Shown here: in pieces, positions 20,418 to 28,250 of the stretch
How positions within the stretch are numbered: position 1 is the stretch's first letter
Layout of the letters: each line of letters opens with the position of its first letter
From: Oryzibacter oryziterrae
GTDB lineage: Bacteria; Pseudomonadota; Alphaproteobacteria; Rhizobiales; Pleomorphomonadaceae
Direction: 5' to 3'
Length of the DNA stretch: 64,000 nt
NCBI RefSeq assembly: GCF_021864535.1
Contig: NZ_JAKJIC010000001.1
Location: forward strand, 124,001 to 188,000
Translations under genes and position numbers: made by a program
Notes under the pieces: generated by a model
What the model saw: only the letters and a program-made list of their open reading frames with translations
Databases searched by the model: none
What the model was told of the DNA's origin: nothing

Positions 20418-20738
20418 CTTCGGGTCTCTGTGCCGGGGGAGGCCCCCGCGTTGGTGAAGGGGCGCCATGGACGGCGCCGGGTGCGTGTCGGCCATCAGGT
20501 CCGGGGCTGGCGCCTGGATTGTCCGGCTTCTGGGGTCGAGCATGTGCCGTTGTTCTGTACGGTTGGGATGGGCGAGGTCAAGGCCTTTGATGACCGCGCC
20601 ATGGACCACCTTTCGAAGGGGATGCGGCAAGTGCCCCCTTTGCGGGGCGGCACCGTTCAGGCCTAGGCCTTTGGGGGCACCGTCTTCAGGTGTTGAAGAC
20701 GGTGCGCACCGGAGAGCGGAAGGCTGTGCCCCCGCGCT
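20418..20738. other. Intergenic region with a 12-bp perfect hairpin
   Basis: No gene is seen. GCACCGTCTTCA (20677-20688) faces TGAAGACGGTGC (20694-20705) across 5 bases. The hairpin lies 34 bp beyond the stop of the acetyltransferase at 20739 and may end its transcript, although no T-run follows on that strand. Confidence 0.5.
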
Positions 20739-21302
20739 TTACGGGTGACTGTCTGCCGACTTGGCCCAGTCGGGCCTGAGCCGCGCCATGGCGAAGACGT
20801 CGGCATATGCGCCGTTGCGAAAGGCGAAGGCGCGGTGCAGGCCTTCGCGCTCGAAGCCGAAGCGCTCGTAGAGGCGAATGGCCGGCGTGTTGTCGGTGAA
20901 GACGGTGAGTTCCAGCCTGACGATGTCGAGCCAATGGTCGGCGGCGTCGACGAGGGCGGCGAGGAGCGCGCTGCCGACGCCCTGGCCGACGTGGTCGTCA
21001 TGCACGCCCATGCCGATGCCGGCGGTGTGGCGGCGGCGGCCTTGGTGACGGTCGATGCCGGCATTGCCGATCACTTCGCCCCTCAGCTCTGCGACGATAT
21101 GCAGGCCGTCGGCAGGCAGGGCGTCGAGCCATTTGCGTGTGACGTCAATGCGCTGGAAGGGCTGGCGCAGGGTGCCGGCTCGGTAGCCCGGCAGGTTGGC
21201 GAGACGGGTGATGGCCTCGGCATCGTCGGGGCGGACGGCGCGCAGGATCAGCTCAGCTGCGGCCGGAGGCTTATGGGGTGGGCAAGGGGAGGCGTCGTTC
21301 AT
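20739..21302 (-). CDS. GNAT acetyltransferase, copy 1
   Basis: The 187-residue GNAT protein resembles the YjcK/RimJ-like single-domain group. It has LILRAVRPDDAEAITRLANLPGY at the N-terminus, the acetyl-CoA loop HVGQGVGSALLAALVDAA, and DIVRLELTVFTDNTPAIRLYERFGFEREG. The substrate is unknown. It is strongly similar along its whole length to the protein at 21678-22238, and the flanking DNA is also duplicated. In the CoA loop it has Gln where copy 2 has the more usual Arg. Confidence 0.88.
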   Translation of the reverse strand: MNDASPCPPHKPPAAAELILRAVRPDDAEAITRLANLPGYRAGTLRQPFQRIDVTRKWLDALPADGLHIVAELRGEVIGNAGIDRHQGRRRHTAGIGMGVHDDHVGQGVGSALLAALVDAADHWLDIVRLELTVFTDNTPAIRLYERFGFEREGLHRAFAFRNGAYADVFAMARLRPDWAKSADSHP

Positions 21303-21510
21303 CTTGGGCTCTCGGTTGGTTGGGGGGAGAGCCGTGGAGCATGCTGCCGTCCTGCTCTCGCCCCGGTCGGGGTGGGCAGGACAGTCAGGGATCAGAGCAA
21401 TGCCCTTCGTCCGCCCCGTGACCGGTGCGTCGATACGAGCATGAGGGTTGCGCCTGCGTGTGCCATGGAGCGAGTGTGCCCCAGTCTGTCGGGCGGTGCA
21501 AGCCGTGGGA

Positions 21511-21598
21511 TCAGGCGATGCGGGCGAGGATGGCTTCGCGCTCGCGTTTGCTGGCGGCGATGCGGTTCCGGGCGGCGGCGAGGACTGCGGCGGAGGCT
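21511..21598 (-). pseudogene. Fragment of the 3' end of an isonitrile hydratase-like gene
   Basis: This stretch closely matches the last 29 codons plus stop of the gene at 22444-23112, in the same orientation. Similarity stops abruptly near 21598, where the sequence continues as unrelated DNA towards copy 2 of the acetyltransferase. It is a leftover of the tandem duplication that made the two acetyltransferase genes, not a functional gene. Confidence 0.8.
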
Positions 21599-21677
21599 TG
21601 GCCCGCCTGCTGACCGCACCGGCCTCCGGTGGTGAGGACGTTTTGCGCTGGCGGGCGGCGAGGGGTGCCGCCGAGCA

Positions 21678-22238
21678 TTATGGGTGGCTGCTTGTCGATT
21701 TGACCCAGTCGGGCCTGAGCCGGGCCATGGAAAGCGCGTCGACATAGCGGCCGTTGCGATAGGTGTCTGCGCGATGCAGGCCTTCGTGCTCGAAGCCGAA
21801 TCGCTTGTAGAGGCTGAGGGCAGGCTGGTTGTCGGGGTATACTGTAAGTTCGAGCCGGACGATGTCGAGCCAGTTGTCGGCCGCCTCGATCAACGCGGCG
21901 AGGAGTGCGGTGCCGATGCCGCGACCGACATATGCATCATCGACGCCCATGCCGATGGAGGCAACATGGCGGCGGCGACCGCCGTGACGATCGAGAACGG
22001 CATTGCCGACAATGGTGCCGTCGAGCTCGGCGACCACATGCAGATTGTCGGGCGGGAGGTTTTCGAGCCTGCTTCGTGTCCTCTCCACGGGTTGGAAAGG
22101 CTGGCGCAACGTGCCGGCCAGGTATCCTGGCAGATTGGAAATGCGGGTGATCGCTGCGGCATCATCGGGGCTGGCAGCGCGCAGGACCAAGTTGCCGACG
22201 ACCGGCAGTCTCTCGACTATGGGCGGGGTAGGACTCAT
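21678..22238 (-). CDS. GNAT acetyltransferase, copy 2
   Basis: This 186-residue GNAT protein is the paralogue of the one at 20739. It has LVLRAASPDDAAAITRISNLPGY, YVGRGIGTALLAALIEAA (acetyl-CoA loop) and ELTVYPDNQPALSLYKRFGFEHEG. Most differences are conservative, and both copies keep the CoA-binding and C-terminal Tyr-x-x-Phe-Gly-Phe features, so both seem functional. Its own upstream region borders the complete isonitrile hydratase-like gene, suggesting this is the parental copy. Confidence 0.88.
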   Translation of the reverse strand: MSPTPPIVERLPVVGNLVLRAASPDDAAAITRISNLPGYLAGTLRQPFQPVERTRSRLENLPPDNLHVVAELDGTIVGNAVLDRHGGRRRHVASIGMGVDDAYVGRGIGTALLAALIEAADNWLDIVRLELTVYPDNQPALSLYKRFGFEHEGLHRADTYRNGRYVDALSMARLRPDWVKSTSSHP

Positions 22239-22443
22239 GTTCAGACTCTTCTTGAAAGGAAGAGCCGTGGGCTTAAGCTGCCGTCCTGCTCTCCCTGGGC
22301 TTCAGGTGGGCAGGACAGGCAGGGATTACCGCAATGCCGCTCGTCCGCCCGGAAACCGGTGCGTCGATCGGAGCATGAGGGTCACTTTAGCCTGTGCCAT
22401 GGCGAGAGTGTGCCTCAAGGTAGCGGTGAGCGCAACCATCCAA

Positions 22444-23112
22444 TCAGGCGATGCGGGCCAGGATGGCTTCGCGCTCGCCTTTGCTGGCGGCGATGCGGTT
22501 CCGGGCGGCGGCGAGGACTGCGGCGGAGGCCGTGTCCGGTGTGCCGGCGTTGAAGGGCGGGGCGGGCGCATATTCCAGCGCAAGCTGGATGGTTTCAGCG
22601 GCTTGCTGACCAATGAGGTCGGCGGCCAGCGTCAGGGCGAAATCGATGCCGGAGGTGATGCCGCCGGCAGTGATCAGATTGCCGTCGCGCACCACGCGGC
22701 CAGCGGTGGGGATGGCACCGAAGCGGGATAGGAATTCGACCGCATTCCAGTGGCTTGTGGCGCGCTTGCCCTTGAGGAGGCCGGCGGCGCCGAGCACCAG
22801 CGAGCCGGTGCAGACGGAGGTGACGTAGCGGGCGCCGGCAGCCTGATGGCGGATGAAATCGAGGGTCTCTTCGTCTTCGAGCAACGCGTTGACGCCGGCA
22901 CCGCCGGGGATGCAGAGCACATCGAGCGGCGGGCAATCCGCGTAACCCATGGTGGCCTCGAGGGTGAGGCCGGTGGCGGTGGGGATACGTCCGGGCTGCT
23001 TCCAGATGAGATGCACGCGGCTGTCGGGCAGCATGGAGAAGACTTCATAGGGGCCGGTGAGGTCGAGCTGCTGCAGGTTGGGGAAGGCGAGGAGGCCGAT
23101 TTCGAGGGGCAT
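22444..23112 (-). CDS. inhA: DJ-1/PfpI family protein, isonitrile hydratase-like
   Basis: The 222-residue protein keeps the residues described for isonitrile hydratase: Asp17 in PNLQQLDLTGPYEVF and the nucleophile Cys101 in VTSVCTGSLVLGAAGLLKG, both at the same numbers as in the Pseudomonas enzyme. Isonitrile hydratase turns isonitriles into N-formamides. ATG 23112 is the start. It is divergent from a GlxA-type regulator that carries a related DJ-1 domain, a common pairing. Other DJ-1 activities cannot be excluded. Confidence 0.82.
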   Translation of the reverse strand: MPLEIGLLAFPNLQQLDLTGPYEVFSMLPDSRVHLIWKQPGRIPTATGLTLEATMGYADCPPLDVLCIPGGAGVNALLEDEETLDFIRHQAAGARYVTSVCTGSLVLGAAGLLKGKRATSHWNAVEFLSRFGAIPTAGRVVRDGNLITAGGITSGIDFALTLAADLIGQQAAETIQLALEYAPAPPFNAGTPDTASAAVLAAARNRIAASKGEREAILARIA

Positions 23113-23205
23113 TGCGTTTGATCTCCAATGGACAGAATGCAGCCTAGCGGCTAGCGTTGTGGCGTAGTGGCCAATCTCCCCTCGTTTCCCGCCAACACCC
23201 TGATC

Positions 23206-24165
23206 ATGCAGCGTCACATCGAAATCCTGGCTTTTCCCAACGTGCAGATCCTGGACGTGACGGGCCCCATGCAGGTGTTTTCCACAGCCAACGACATGGC
23301 GGCGGCCAAGGGGCAGGCGCCGCATTATCTCATCGAGGTGGTGGGGGAAGCTGCGGAGACGCGGGCATCGTCGGGGCTGTCCTTTGCCAGCCGGGTGCTG
23401 CCGGATCTGGCGAGCCCGCTCGACACGCTGATCGTGGCCGGCGGCCGTGGCGTCAACGCCGCCGCGGAGCGGCGCACGCTGGTGGATTGGGTTCGGGCCC
23501 GCGCAAAGCGCGCCCGTCGCGTCGCCTCGGTATGCAGCGGCGCCTTCCTGTTGGCGGAAGCCGGTCTCCTGGATGGGCGCCGCGCGGTGACGCACTGGAG
23601 CCGTATCCACGAGTTTTCCACAAGGTTCCCACAGGTTTTCCTCGAAGCGGACCCGATCTTCATCCGCGAGGGCAAGGTGTGGACCTCGGCCGGCGTGACG
23701 GCGGGCATCGACCTGGCGCTGGCCCTGGTGGAGGAAGACCTCGGCCACGCCGTGGCGCTGGCCGTGGCGCGGGTACTCGTGGTGTTCCTCAAGCGGCCGG
23801 GCGGCCAGTCGCAATATAGTGCGACGCTGGCGCTGCAGGCGGGCGACGGTCGCTTCGACGCGCTGCACGCCTGGATCAACGACAATCTCAAGGGCGATCT
23901 GACGCTCGCCAGGCTCGCCGCCGAGGCCGGCATGAGCGAACGCAGTTTCTCGCGCCACTATCGCGCCGCCACCGGCAAGACCCCCGTGCGGGCCGTGGAG
24001 GATCTGCGCACCGAGGCGGCGCGGCGTCTGCTCGAACAGGGCTATTCGGTGGGCGAAGTGGCGCGACGGGCGGGCTTCGGCTCGGACGAGACCATGCGTC
24101 GGGCGTTCGTCAAGCTGGTGGGCGTGGCGCCGCAGGCCTATCGGGAACGGTTTTGCCGGGTGTAG
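23206..24165 (+). CDS. GlxA family transcriptional regulator (DJ-1 domain plus AraC HTH)
   Basis: The product is about 319 residues. The N-terminal 185 residues form a DJ-1/PfpI-like domain (EILAFPNVQILDVTGPMQVF; VASVCSGAFLLAEAGLLDG). The C-terminus has two AraC helix-turn-helix motifs (LTLARLAAEAGMSERSFSRHY and SVGEVARRAGFGSDETMRRAF). It probably controls the divergent isonitrile hydratase-like gene. The start is uncertain: ATG 23206 gives the usual N-terminus, but GTG 23167 is also in frame. A GC-rich hairpin lies at 24199-24233. Confidence 0.88.
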   Translation: MQRHIEILAFPNVQILDVTGPMQVFSTANDMAAAKGQAPHYLIEVVGEAAETRASSGLSFASRVLPDLASPLDTLIVAGGRGVNAAAERRTLVDWVRARAKRARRVASVCSGAFLLAEAGLLDGRRAVTHWSRIHEFSTRFPQVFLEADPIFIREGKVWTSAGVTAGIDLALALVEEDLGHAVALAVARVLVVFLKRPGGQSQYSATLALQAGDGRFDALHAWINDNLKGDLTLARLAAEAGMSERSFSRHYRAATGKTPVRAVEDLRTEAARRLLEQGYSVGEVARRAGFGSDETMRRAFVKLVGVAPQAYRERFCRV

Positions 24166-24198
24166 GGGCGTCGCAAAGGGGCAAGGCAGTGGTTTCCC

Positions 24199-24233
24199 CG
24201 CGCCTTGCCCGGGGCTTACGCCCCGAAGGCGCG
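24199..24233. terminator. GC-rich hairpin between convergent genes
   Basis: CGCGCCTT pairs with AAGGCGCG, and inside it CGGGGC pairs with GCCCCG around TTAC, with a 3-base bulge. It sits between the GlxA-type gene (+) and a small gene (-), where a shared terminator is expected. No T-run is present. Confidence 0.45.
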
Positions 24234-24240
24234 ACGCGGT

Positions 24241-24489
24241 TCATGTCTTGCCGCAGTCAAGCTCCTTGCAGGATGATCCGGCGTCAAATCTTGCCAAGCC
24301 ACGCCCCAGACGAGCGAGGAAGCGACCGAGCCGGATCATGGCCTTGAAGGGTAATGCAATCGGTGACAGCAACGCGTAAAGTTCGTCACCGTTGTTCTCC
24401 TTGTAAAAGCGGTCCTCGGCACCCGGTCGATTGCGCTCCTGCTTTGTGAGTGCGTGGTCGGTGTGGTGATTGGCGGGATAGACAAACAT
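24241..24489 (-). CDS. Small hypothetical protein
   Basis: The 82-residue reading has no recognised domain. The N-terminus is polar (NHHTDHALTKQERNRPGAEDRFYKENNG). The middle is amphipathic and rich in Leu/Arg (IALPFKAMIRLGRFLARLGRGLARF), and there are two Cys near the end. It is divergent from a LysR gene with a 90-bp gap, which is compatible with a real gene controlled by that LysR. It could also be spurious. Confidence 0.4.
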   Translation of the reverse strand: MFVYPANHHTDHALTKQERNRPGAEDRFYKENNGDELYALLSPIALPFKAMIRLGRFLARLGRGLARFDAGSSCKELDCGKT

Positions 24490-24579
24490 GGCGATGCTCC
24501 GTCAGGACGTTGGCATCCCTTGTTTTATGCATCACATTTGCGTTTACATAGGGCGATAAATGAGCTTTATCGTTCAGTT

Positions 24580-25437
24580 ATGAAAGACATTTCCTGGGAC
24601 CTCTATCAGCATTTTCTGGCCGTCGCGCGTCATGGCGGGCTCGCGGGGGCTGCTGAAGCCATGTCGGTCAGCTCTGCCACGATGGGGCGGAAAATCCTGG
24701 AGTTGGAGACACTTGCCGGCGAAGTCTATTTCTTGCGCTCGCAAGCCGGCTATGAGCTGAATGCCAGGGGACAGGCCTTGCTGACTGCGCTGCTGGAGAT
24801 GGAAGGCGCGGCGCGCAAGGTGGCGGCCACCCATGGCGCTTCGACAAGCTTCAGCCGGATCCGCATCACGGCAGGAACGTGGAACACGCTGTTCATGACC
24901 GATCATATCGGCCTGATCTGCACCGAGACCGACCCGTTTCTGATCGATTTCAACGTGACCGAAGAGAGAGCGCGTCTTGCCCATCGCGAGGCCGATCTTG
25001 GCATCCGGGCCGTGCAGCCGGACGAACCCAATCTCGCGGCACAGAAACTGCCCGATGTGTGCTATGGCATCTATCGCGCCCGCAATGCCCGCGTGCCGGA
25101 AAGCCGATGGGTGGCCATTTCGGAGGAGCAGGCTGTTTCAGCCTATCTGCGCTGGCCGCATCACAACCGGAAGGCCAGCATTGCCCTCACCGCCAGCCGG
25201 CCGACGACCATGCGCGACCTGATTGTTTCAGGCGCAGGCTATGGCGTGCTGCCCTGCATTTGCGGGGAGCGTGAAGCGGGGCTGGAATCGGTCGATCTCG
25301 TGCCGGAGCTTGGTCACGAACAATGGCTGGTGATGAACCAGGATGACCGCCACCGGCCAGACATCCGCACCGTCATTACGAGGATCGTCAAGCTGTTCAA
25401 GCGGCATGCGGACATCGTAAGCGGGGGGCGGGGGTGA
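24580..25437 (+). CDS. LysR-type transcriptional regulator
   Basis: The 285-residue product has an N-terminal LysR helix-turn-helix (DLYQHFLAVARHGGLAGAAEAMSVSSATMGRKI) followed by a substrate-binding domain. The start chosen is ATG 24580; an upstream frame from 24454 is not convincing. The ligand and target are unknown. The nearest divergent gene is the small protein at 24241, and the nearest downstream gene is a hydrolase-like protein at 25617. Confidence 0.88.
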   Translation: MKDISWDLYQHFLAVARHGGLAGAAEAMSVSSATMGRKILELETLAGEVYFLRSQAGYELNARGQALLTALLEMEGAARKVAATHGASTSFSRIRITAGTWNTLFMTDHIGLICTETDPFLIDFNVTEERARLAHREADLGIRAVQPDEPNLAAQKLPDVCYGIYRARNARVPESRWVAISEEQAVSAYLRWPHHNRKASIALTASRPTTMRDLIVSGAGYGVLPCICGEREAGLESVDLVPELGHEQWLVMNQDDRHRPDIRTVITRIVKLFKRHADIVSGGRG

Positions 25438-25616
25438 GGAAAGCGATGGGCATCCGATGTTTTCCGGCTGCCTCTTGAGACGCTGACGGCAATGAGCTTA
25501 GATGGACTGGTCAGGTCGCCGGCAGAGGGATTCTGGCGCGCTCCACTGTCTGCTTGCAAGGCATGGGCAGCTTGGTGGCGGCACCCTTTCGATACCTCTC
25601 ATCAAGAACACCGTTG

Positions 25617-26270
25617 ATGTCGCTGGACAGCACAATCTTCATTTATCTCTCCGGGGACTCCTATCCCTCCGACAGGTACATCGAGGCAGCCTTGGGTGAG
25701 CGCTTCAGGTCGGCCGGTGCCAGGTTTCTCGAACAACACGACGTCTGCGGTCAGGAGACGAAGTTTGAACCGCGCAAGACCGCGCTGCTCTCCACCCTCG
25801 CGTCCCTGGAAGGTGGACGGGTCGTGGCCATCGGGCGCTCATCCGGAGGTCGCATCCTGTCGTTGGCGGCCGCGGAAGGGGCGCCGATCGAGGCGGTCAT
25901 TGCCCTCGGCTATCCGTTTCGCCATCCCAAACGCGACGAGGAGCCGGAGCGCACGCTGCATCTGGCAACCACTGTGGTGCCGACCCTGATCCTTCAAGGC
26001 GCTAACGATCCCTATGGGACCAAGGAGGGCGCGGAAGGCCGCTATCGTCTTTCCAGCGCGGTCCGCATCGTGGAACTGCCGACCAATCACGAGTTTCGTT
26101 GCAAGCCGGAACTCTGGGATGAGATTGCGCGGATGATCACCGAGTTCGTGGAGGCTGTCGAGCGTGCGAAGTCAGCTGGCGGCGATGGTTCGGAGGGGGC
26201 CTCGGGATGGGGACGCGTCAAGCGGCTTGTCGGTTGGGTGAGAGGTCTGGGGTGGCGCCATGGGGCCTGA
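25617..26270 (+). CDS. Alpha/beta hydrolase fold protein
   Basis: The 217-residue product starts with a beta strand SLDSTIFIYLSGDSY and has VVAIGRSSGGRILSLAA, a G-x-S-x-G-like nucleophile elbow (GRSSGG). It also has VVPTLILQGANDPYGTKE (acid) and ELPTNHEF (His). This matches the small KANL3/Tex30-like hydrolase family, whose substrates are mostly unknown. The C-terminal 40 residues are low-complexity Gly/Arg/Trp. ATG 25617 is preferred over an earlier in-frame ATG at 25554. Confidence 0.7.
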   Translation: MSLDSTIFIYLSGDSYPSDRYIEAALGERFRSAGARFLEQHDVCGQETKFEPRKTALLSTLASLEGGRVVAIGRSSGGRILSLAAAEGAPIEAVIALGYPFRHPKRDEEPERTLHLATTVVPTLILQGANDPYGTKEGAEGRYRLSSAVRIVELPTNHEFRCKPELWDEIARMITEFVEAVERAKSAGGDGSEGASGWGRVKRLVGWVRGLGWRHGA

Positions 26271-26470
26271 GGCGAGGCAGGGGCTGGAGGATTGACGAGG
26301 GGGAGGCGGTCAAGGACGTTGGCCTGCTCCGACCCGACAGTGGCCTGGGAGACGGCTCCGGGGGGCTGGCGCTTGGCCGCAAAACCTCATCTCGGATGCA
26401 TATGGAACTGGTGTCCTGATCTGGAACCGGCGCAATTCGGCGCGGTGACTTTGACTTGCAAAGTTTGAAG

Positions 26471-26490
26471 AATCGATCATATGATCGATT
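26471..26490. promoter_or_regulatory. Perfect 20-bp palindrome, probable TetR operator
   Basis: AATCGATCATATGATCGATT is a perfect palindrome ending 1 base before the TetR start codon at 26492. Binding there would stop its own transcription or translation initiation, so autorepression of the TetR-DUF1992 operon is likely. Confidence 0.7.
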
Positions 26491-26491
26491 T

Positions 26492-27112
26492 ATGGAAAAG
26501 AGCACTTCACTCCAGCATTACGTGCGGGGGCCGCATCGCCGCGGCGAAATCGCCAAGGCGGCGCGGACGCTGATTGTCGAAAAGGGTTATGCCGCCCTGC
26601 GGACGCGCGACGTTGCAGAGCGCGTGGGAATCAGCCTCTCGACGATGCATTTTCATGTGGCGACCAAGAGCGACCTCGTCGCCCTGGTCGCGGAAACGAC
26701 CATGGACGCTTTCCTCAGTCTGCTGCCGCCCGCGCCCAGCCCGGACATGCCGGCGCAGAAGCAGCTCAGAACGGAAGTGCAGGCCTATTACGACAGCTTG
26801 CTGGAACATGGCGAACTGGCTGCCTGCTATGTCCAACTGACCCAGGCCGCCAGCGATGAACCTCGCATTCGCCCAATGCTGGAGGCGTTTGAGCAGGGGT
26901 GGAGCCAGCGGTTTGCCGACATTCTCCACATTGGTCGGGAGCAAGGCGTGTTCCGCGCCAACGTTTCGCCGCTGCCTGCGGCGCTTGTGATCACCGGTGC
27001 GCTCACCGCCTTCGGCACGCGCGGCCCCGGCAAACTGGAGATGTTCTGGCCCGTTTTCGATGAGATCGAACGCGGTCTCTTGGCCATCGATCCAAAGGGG
27101 AAAGACACATGA
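26492..27112 (+). CDS. TetR family transcriptional regulator
   Basis: The 206-residue product has the TetR helix-turn-helix (IAKAARTLIVEKGYAALRTRDVAERVGISLSTMHFHVATKSDL) at residues about 20-62 and a helical ligand domain afterwards. The ATG at 26492 directly follows a perfect 20-bp palindrome, so autorepression is likely. Its stop overlaps the start of the DUF1992 gene (ATGA). No exporter or enzyme gene adjoins it, so the inducer cannot be guessed. Confidence 0.9.
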   Translation: MEKSTSLQHYVRGPHRRGEIAKAARTLIVEKGYAALRTRDVAERVGISLSTMHFHVATKSDLVALVAETTMDAFLSLLPPAPSPDMPAQKQLRTEVQAYYDSLLEHGELAACYVQLTQAASDEPRIRPMLEAFEQGWSQRFADILHIGREQGVFRANVSPLPAALVITGALTAFGTRGPGKLEMFWPVFDEIERGLLAIDPKGKDT

Positions 27113-27429
27113 AGTTCTCTGATCTTGCCGAGAGGCAAATCCTGAAGGCGCAAATGGAGGGGCAGTTCGACAATCTCAAAGGCGCGGGAAAGCCCCTTGA
27201 TCTGGACGAGAGTGCGGGCAGCGCTGATGCCGTCGGCTTTCGCATCATGGCCGAGGCAGGGGTCGTGCCGCGCGAAGTGGCGTTGCTCAAGGCCGTCGAG
27301 CAACAAACGGCTGTCTGGAGGGACGCGGTTGGCGAAGACGAGCGCAAGCGGGAGGCCAGGAAGCTTGCCGAACTCCAGCTGCGGCTCGATATCGAACAGG
27401 AAGCGCGCCGACGCTTTGGTCGCGTCTAG
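27109..27429 (+). CDS. DUF1992 (DnaJ homologue subfamily C member 28-like) protein
   Basis: The 106-residue protein has the DUF1992 pattern: AERQILKAQMEGQFDNLKGAGKPL then lysine/arginine-rich helices. The function is unknown; it is a small cytosolic domain also found in DNAJC28. It overlaps the TetR gene by 4 bases and is probably in its operon. Its TAG stop is formed by the first three bases of a mobile-type repeat (27427-27575), so the original C-terminus may have been longer. Confidence 0.82.
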   Translation: MKFSDLAERQILKAQMEGQFDNLKGAGKPLDLDESAGSADAVGFRIMAEAGVVPREVALLKAVEQQTAVWRDAVGEDERKREARKLAELQLRLDIEQEARRRFGRV

Positions 27430-27575
27430 CACTACAGTTGCAATATTTGTGATGCCGGTCTGCAAGAGGCAATTTTCTGCGCTTCGGTGCTCACGTACTC
27501 AAATGTACGCTCCGCTCCGATGCTCGAAAATCACCCCTTTCGCCACGGACTGACAAATCTGCAACTGTAGTGCTA
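27427..27575. mobile_element. MITE-like element with 16-bp terminal inverted repeats, copy 1
   Basis: TAGCACTACAGTTGCA at 27427-27442 is the exact reverse complement of TGCAACTGTAGTGCTA at 27560-27575. The interior closely matches 45444-45555, except that this copy has about 33 extra bases around GCTCACGTACTCAAATGTAC. It contains no transposase. CTAG is present at both edges and could be a target duplication. The left end supplies the TAG stop of the DUF1992 gene. Confidence 0.8.
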
Positions 27576-27714
27576 GGCAGGAACGGCTGAATTTGCGCAA
27601 AGGTGGCCAGGCCGTCCTTGCTTGTGCTCCGCCCGGACATAGCCGGTTGCCTGTGCCGACAATCCACTATAGTATCCATTCAACGCAATATAATGGACCA
27701 AGTGGAGCCATCCG

Positions 27715-28242
27715 ATGCAGATCCGCGCCGCCGTTTCCGGCGATATGGCCGCTATCGCCGATATCTATAATCATGCTGTCACCCATACCACCGCGATCTG
27801 GAACGAGCAGACGGTGGATGCGGCCAATCGGGCTGCCTGGCATGCGGAGCGGGTCCGGCTTGGCTATCCGGTGCTGGTTGCGGTGGATGCGTCGGGGGCG
27901 GTGCTGGGCTATGCGTCGTTCGGGGATTGGCGGGCGTTCGATGGCTATCGGCACACGGTGGAGCATTCTGTTTATGTGCGCCATGACGCGCGCGGGCGTG
28001 GGACTGGCGAGGCGTTGATGCGCGCGCTGATCGCCGAAGCGCGGTCGCTCGGCAAGCATGTGATGGTGGCGGGGATCGAGGCGGGGAACGTGGTCTCCAT
28101 TCGCTTGCACGAGAAGCTTGGCTTCACACGCGTCGGCCTGCTGCCACAGGTCGGGACCAAGTTTGGCACGTGGCTCGATCTTGCCTTTCTGCAGTTGCTG
28201 CTGGATGAGCGGGCGTCGCCGGAGGCTGTTGGCGAGACTTGA
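27715..28242 (+). CDS. GNAT N-acetyltransferase, phosphinothricin/methionine sulfoximine acetyltransferase-like
   Basis: The 175-residue protein matches the Pat/YncA group: MAAIADIYNHAVTHTTAIWN, GYASFGDWRAFDGYRHTVEHSVYVR, acetyl-CoA loop RGRGTGEALMRALIAEA, and EKLGFTRVGLLPQVGTKFG. Such enzymes detoxify phosphinothricin or methionine sulfoximine analogues, but the true substrate cannot be read here. It is convergent with the LysR gene at 28251, 8 bp away. Confidence 0.87.
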   Translation: MQIRAAVSGDMAAIADIYNHAVTHTTAIWNEQTVDAANRAAWHAERVRLGYPVLVAVDASGAVLGYASFGDWRAFDGYRHTVEHSVYVRHDARGRGTGEALMRALIAEARSLGKHVMVAGIEAGNVVSIRLHEKLGFTRVGLLPQVGTKFGTWLDLAFLQLLLDERASPEAVGET

Positions 28243-28250
28243 GGGGTGCG

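Larger units (their letters stand above)
20739..22531. repeat. Tandem duplication of about 0.94 kb
   Basis: Unit A (20739-21598) and unit B (21678-22531) each contain an acetyltransferase gene, its upstream spacer and the 3' end of the isonitrile hydratase-like gene. Matching landmarks are offset by 933-939 bp. Spacers share long stretches such as GCTGCCGTCCTGCTCTC and CGGTGCGTCGATC. The spacers have diverged, so the duplication is not recent. Confidence 0.85.
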
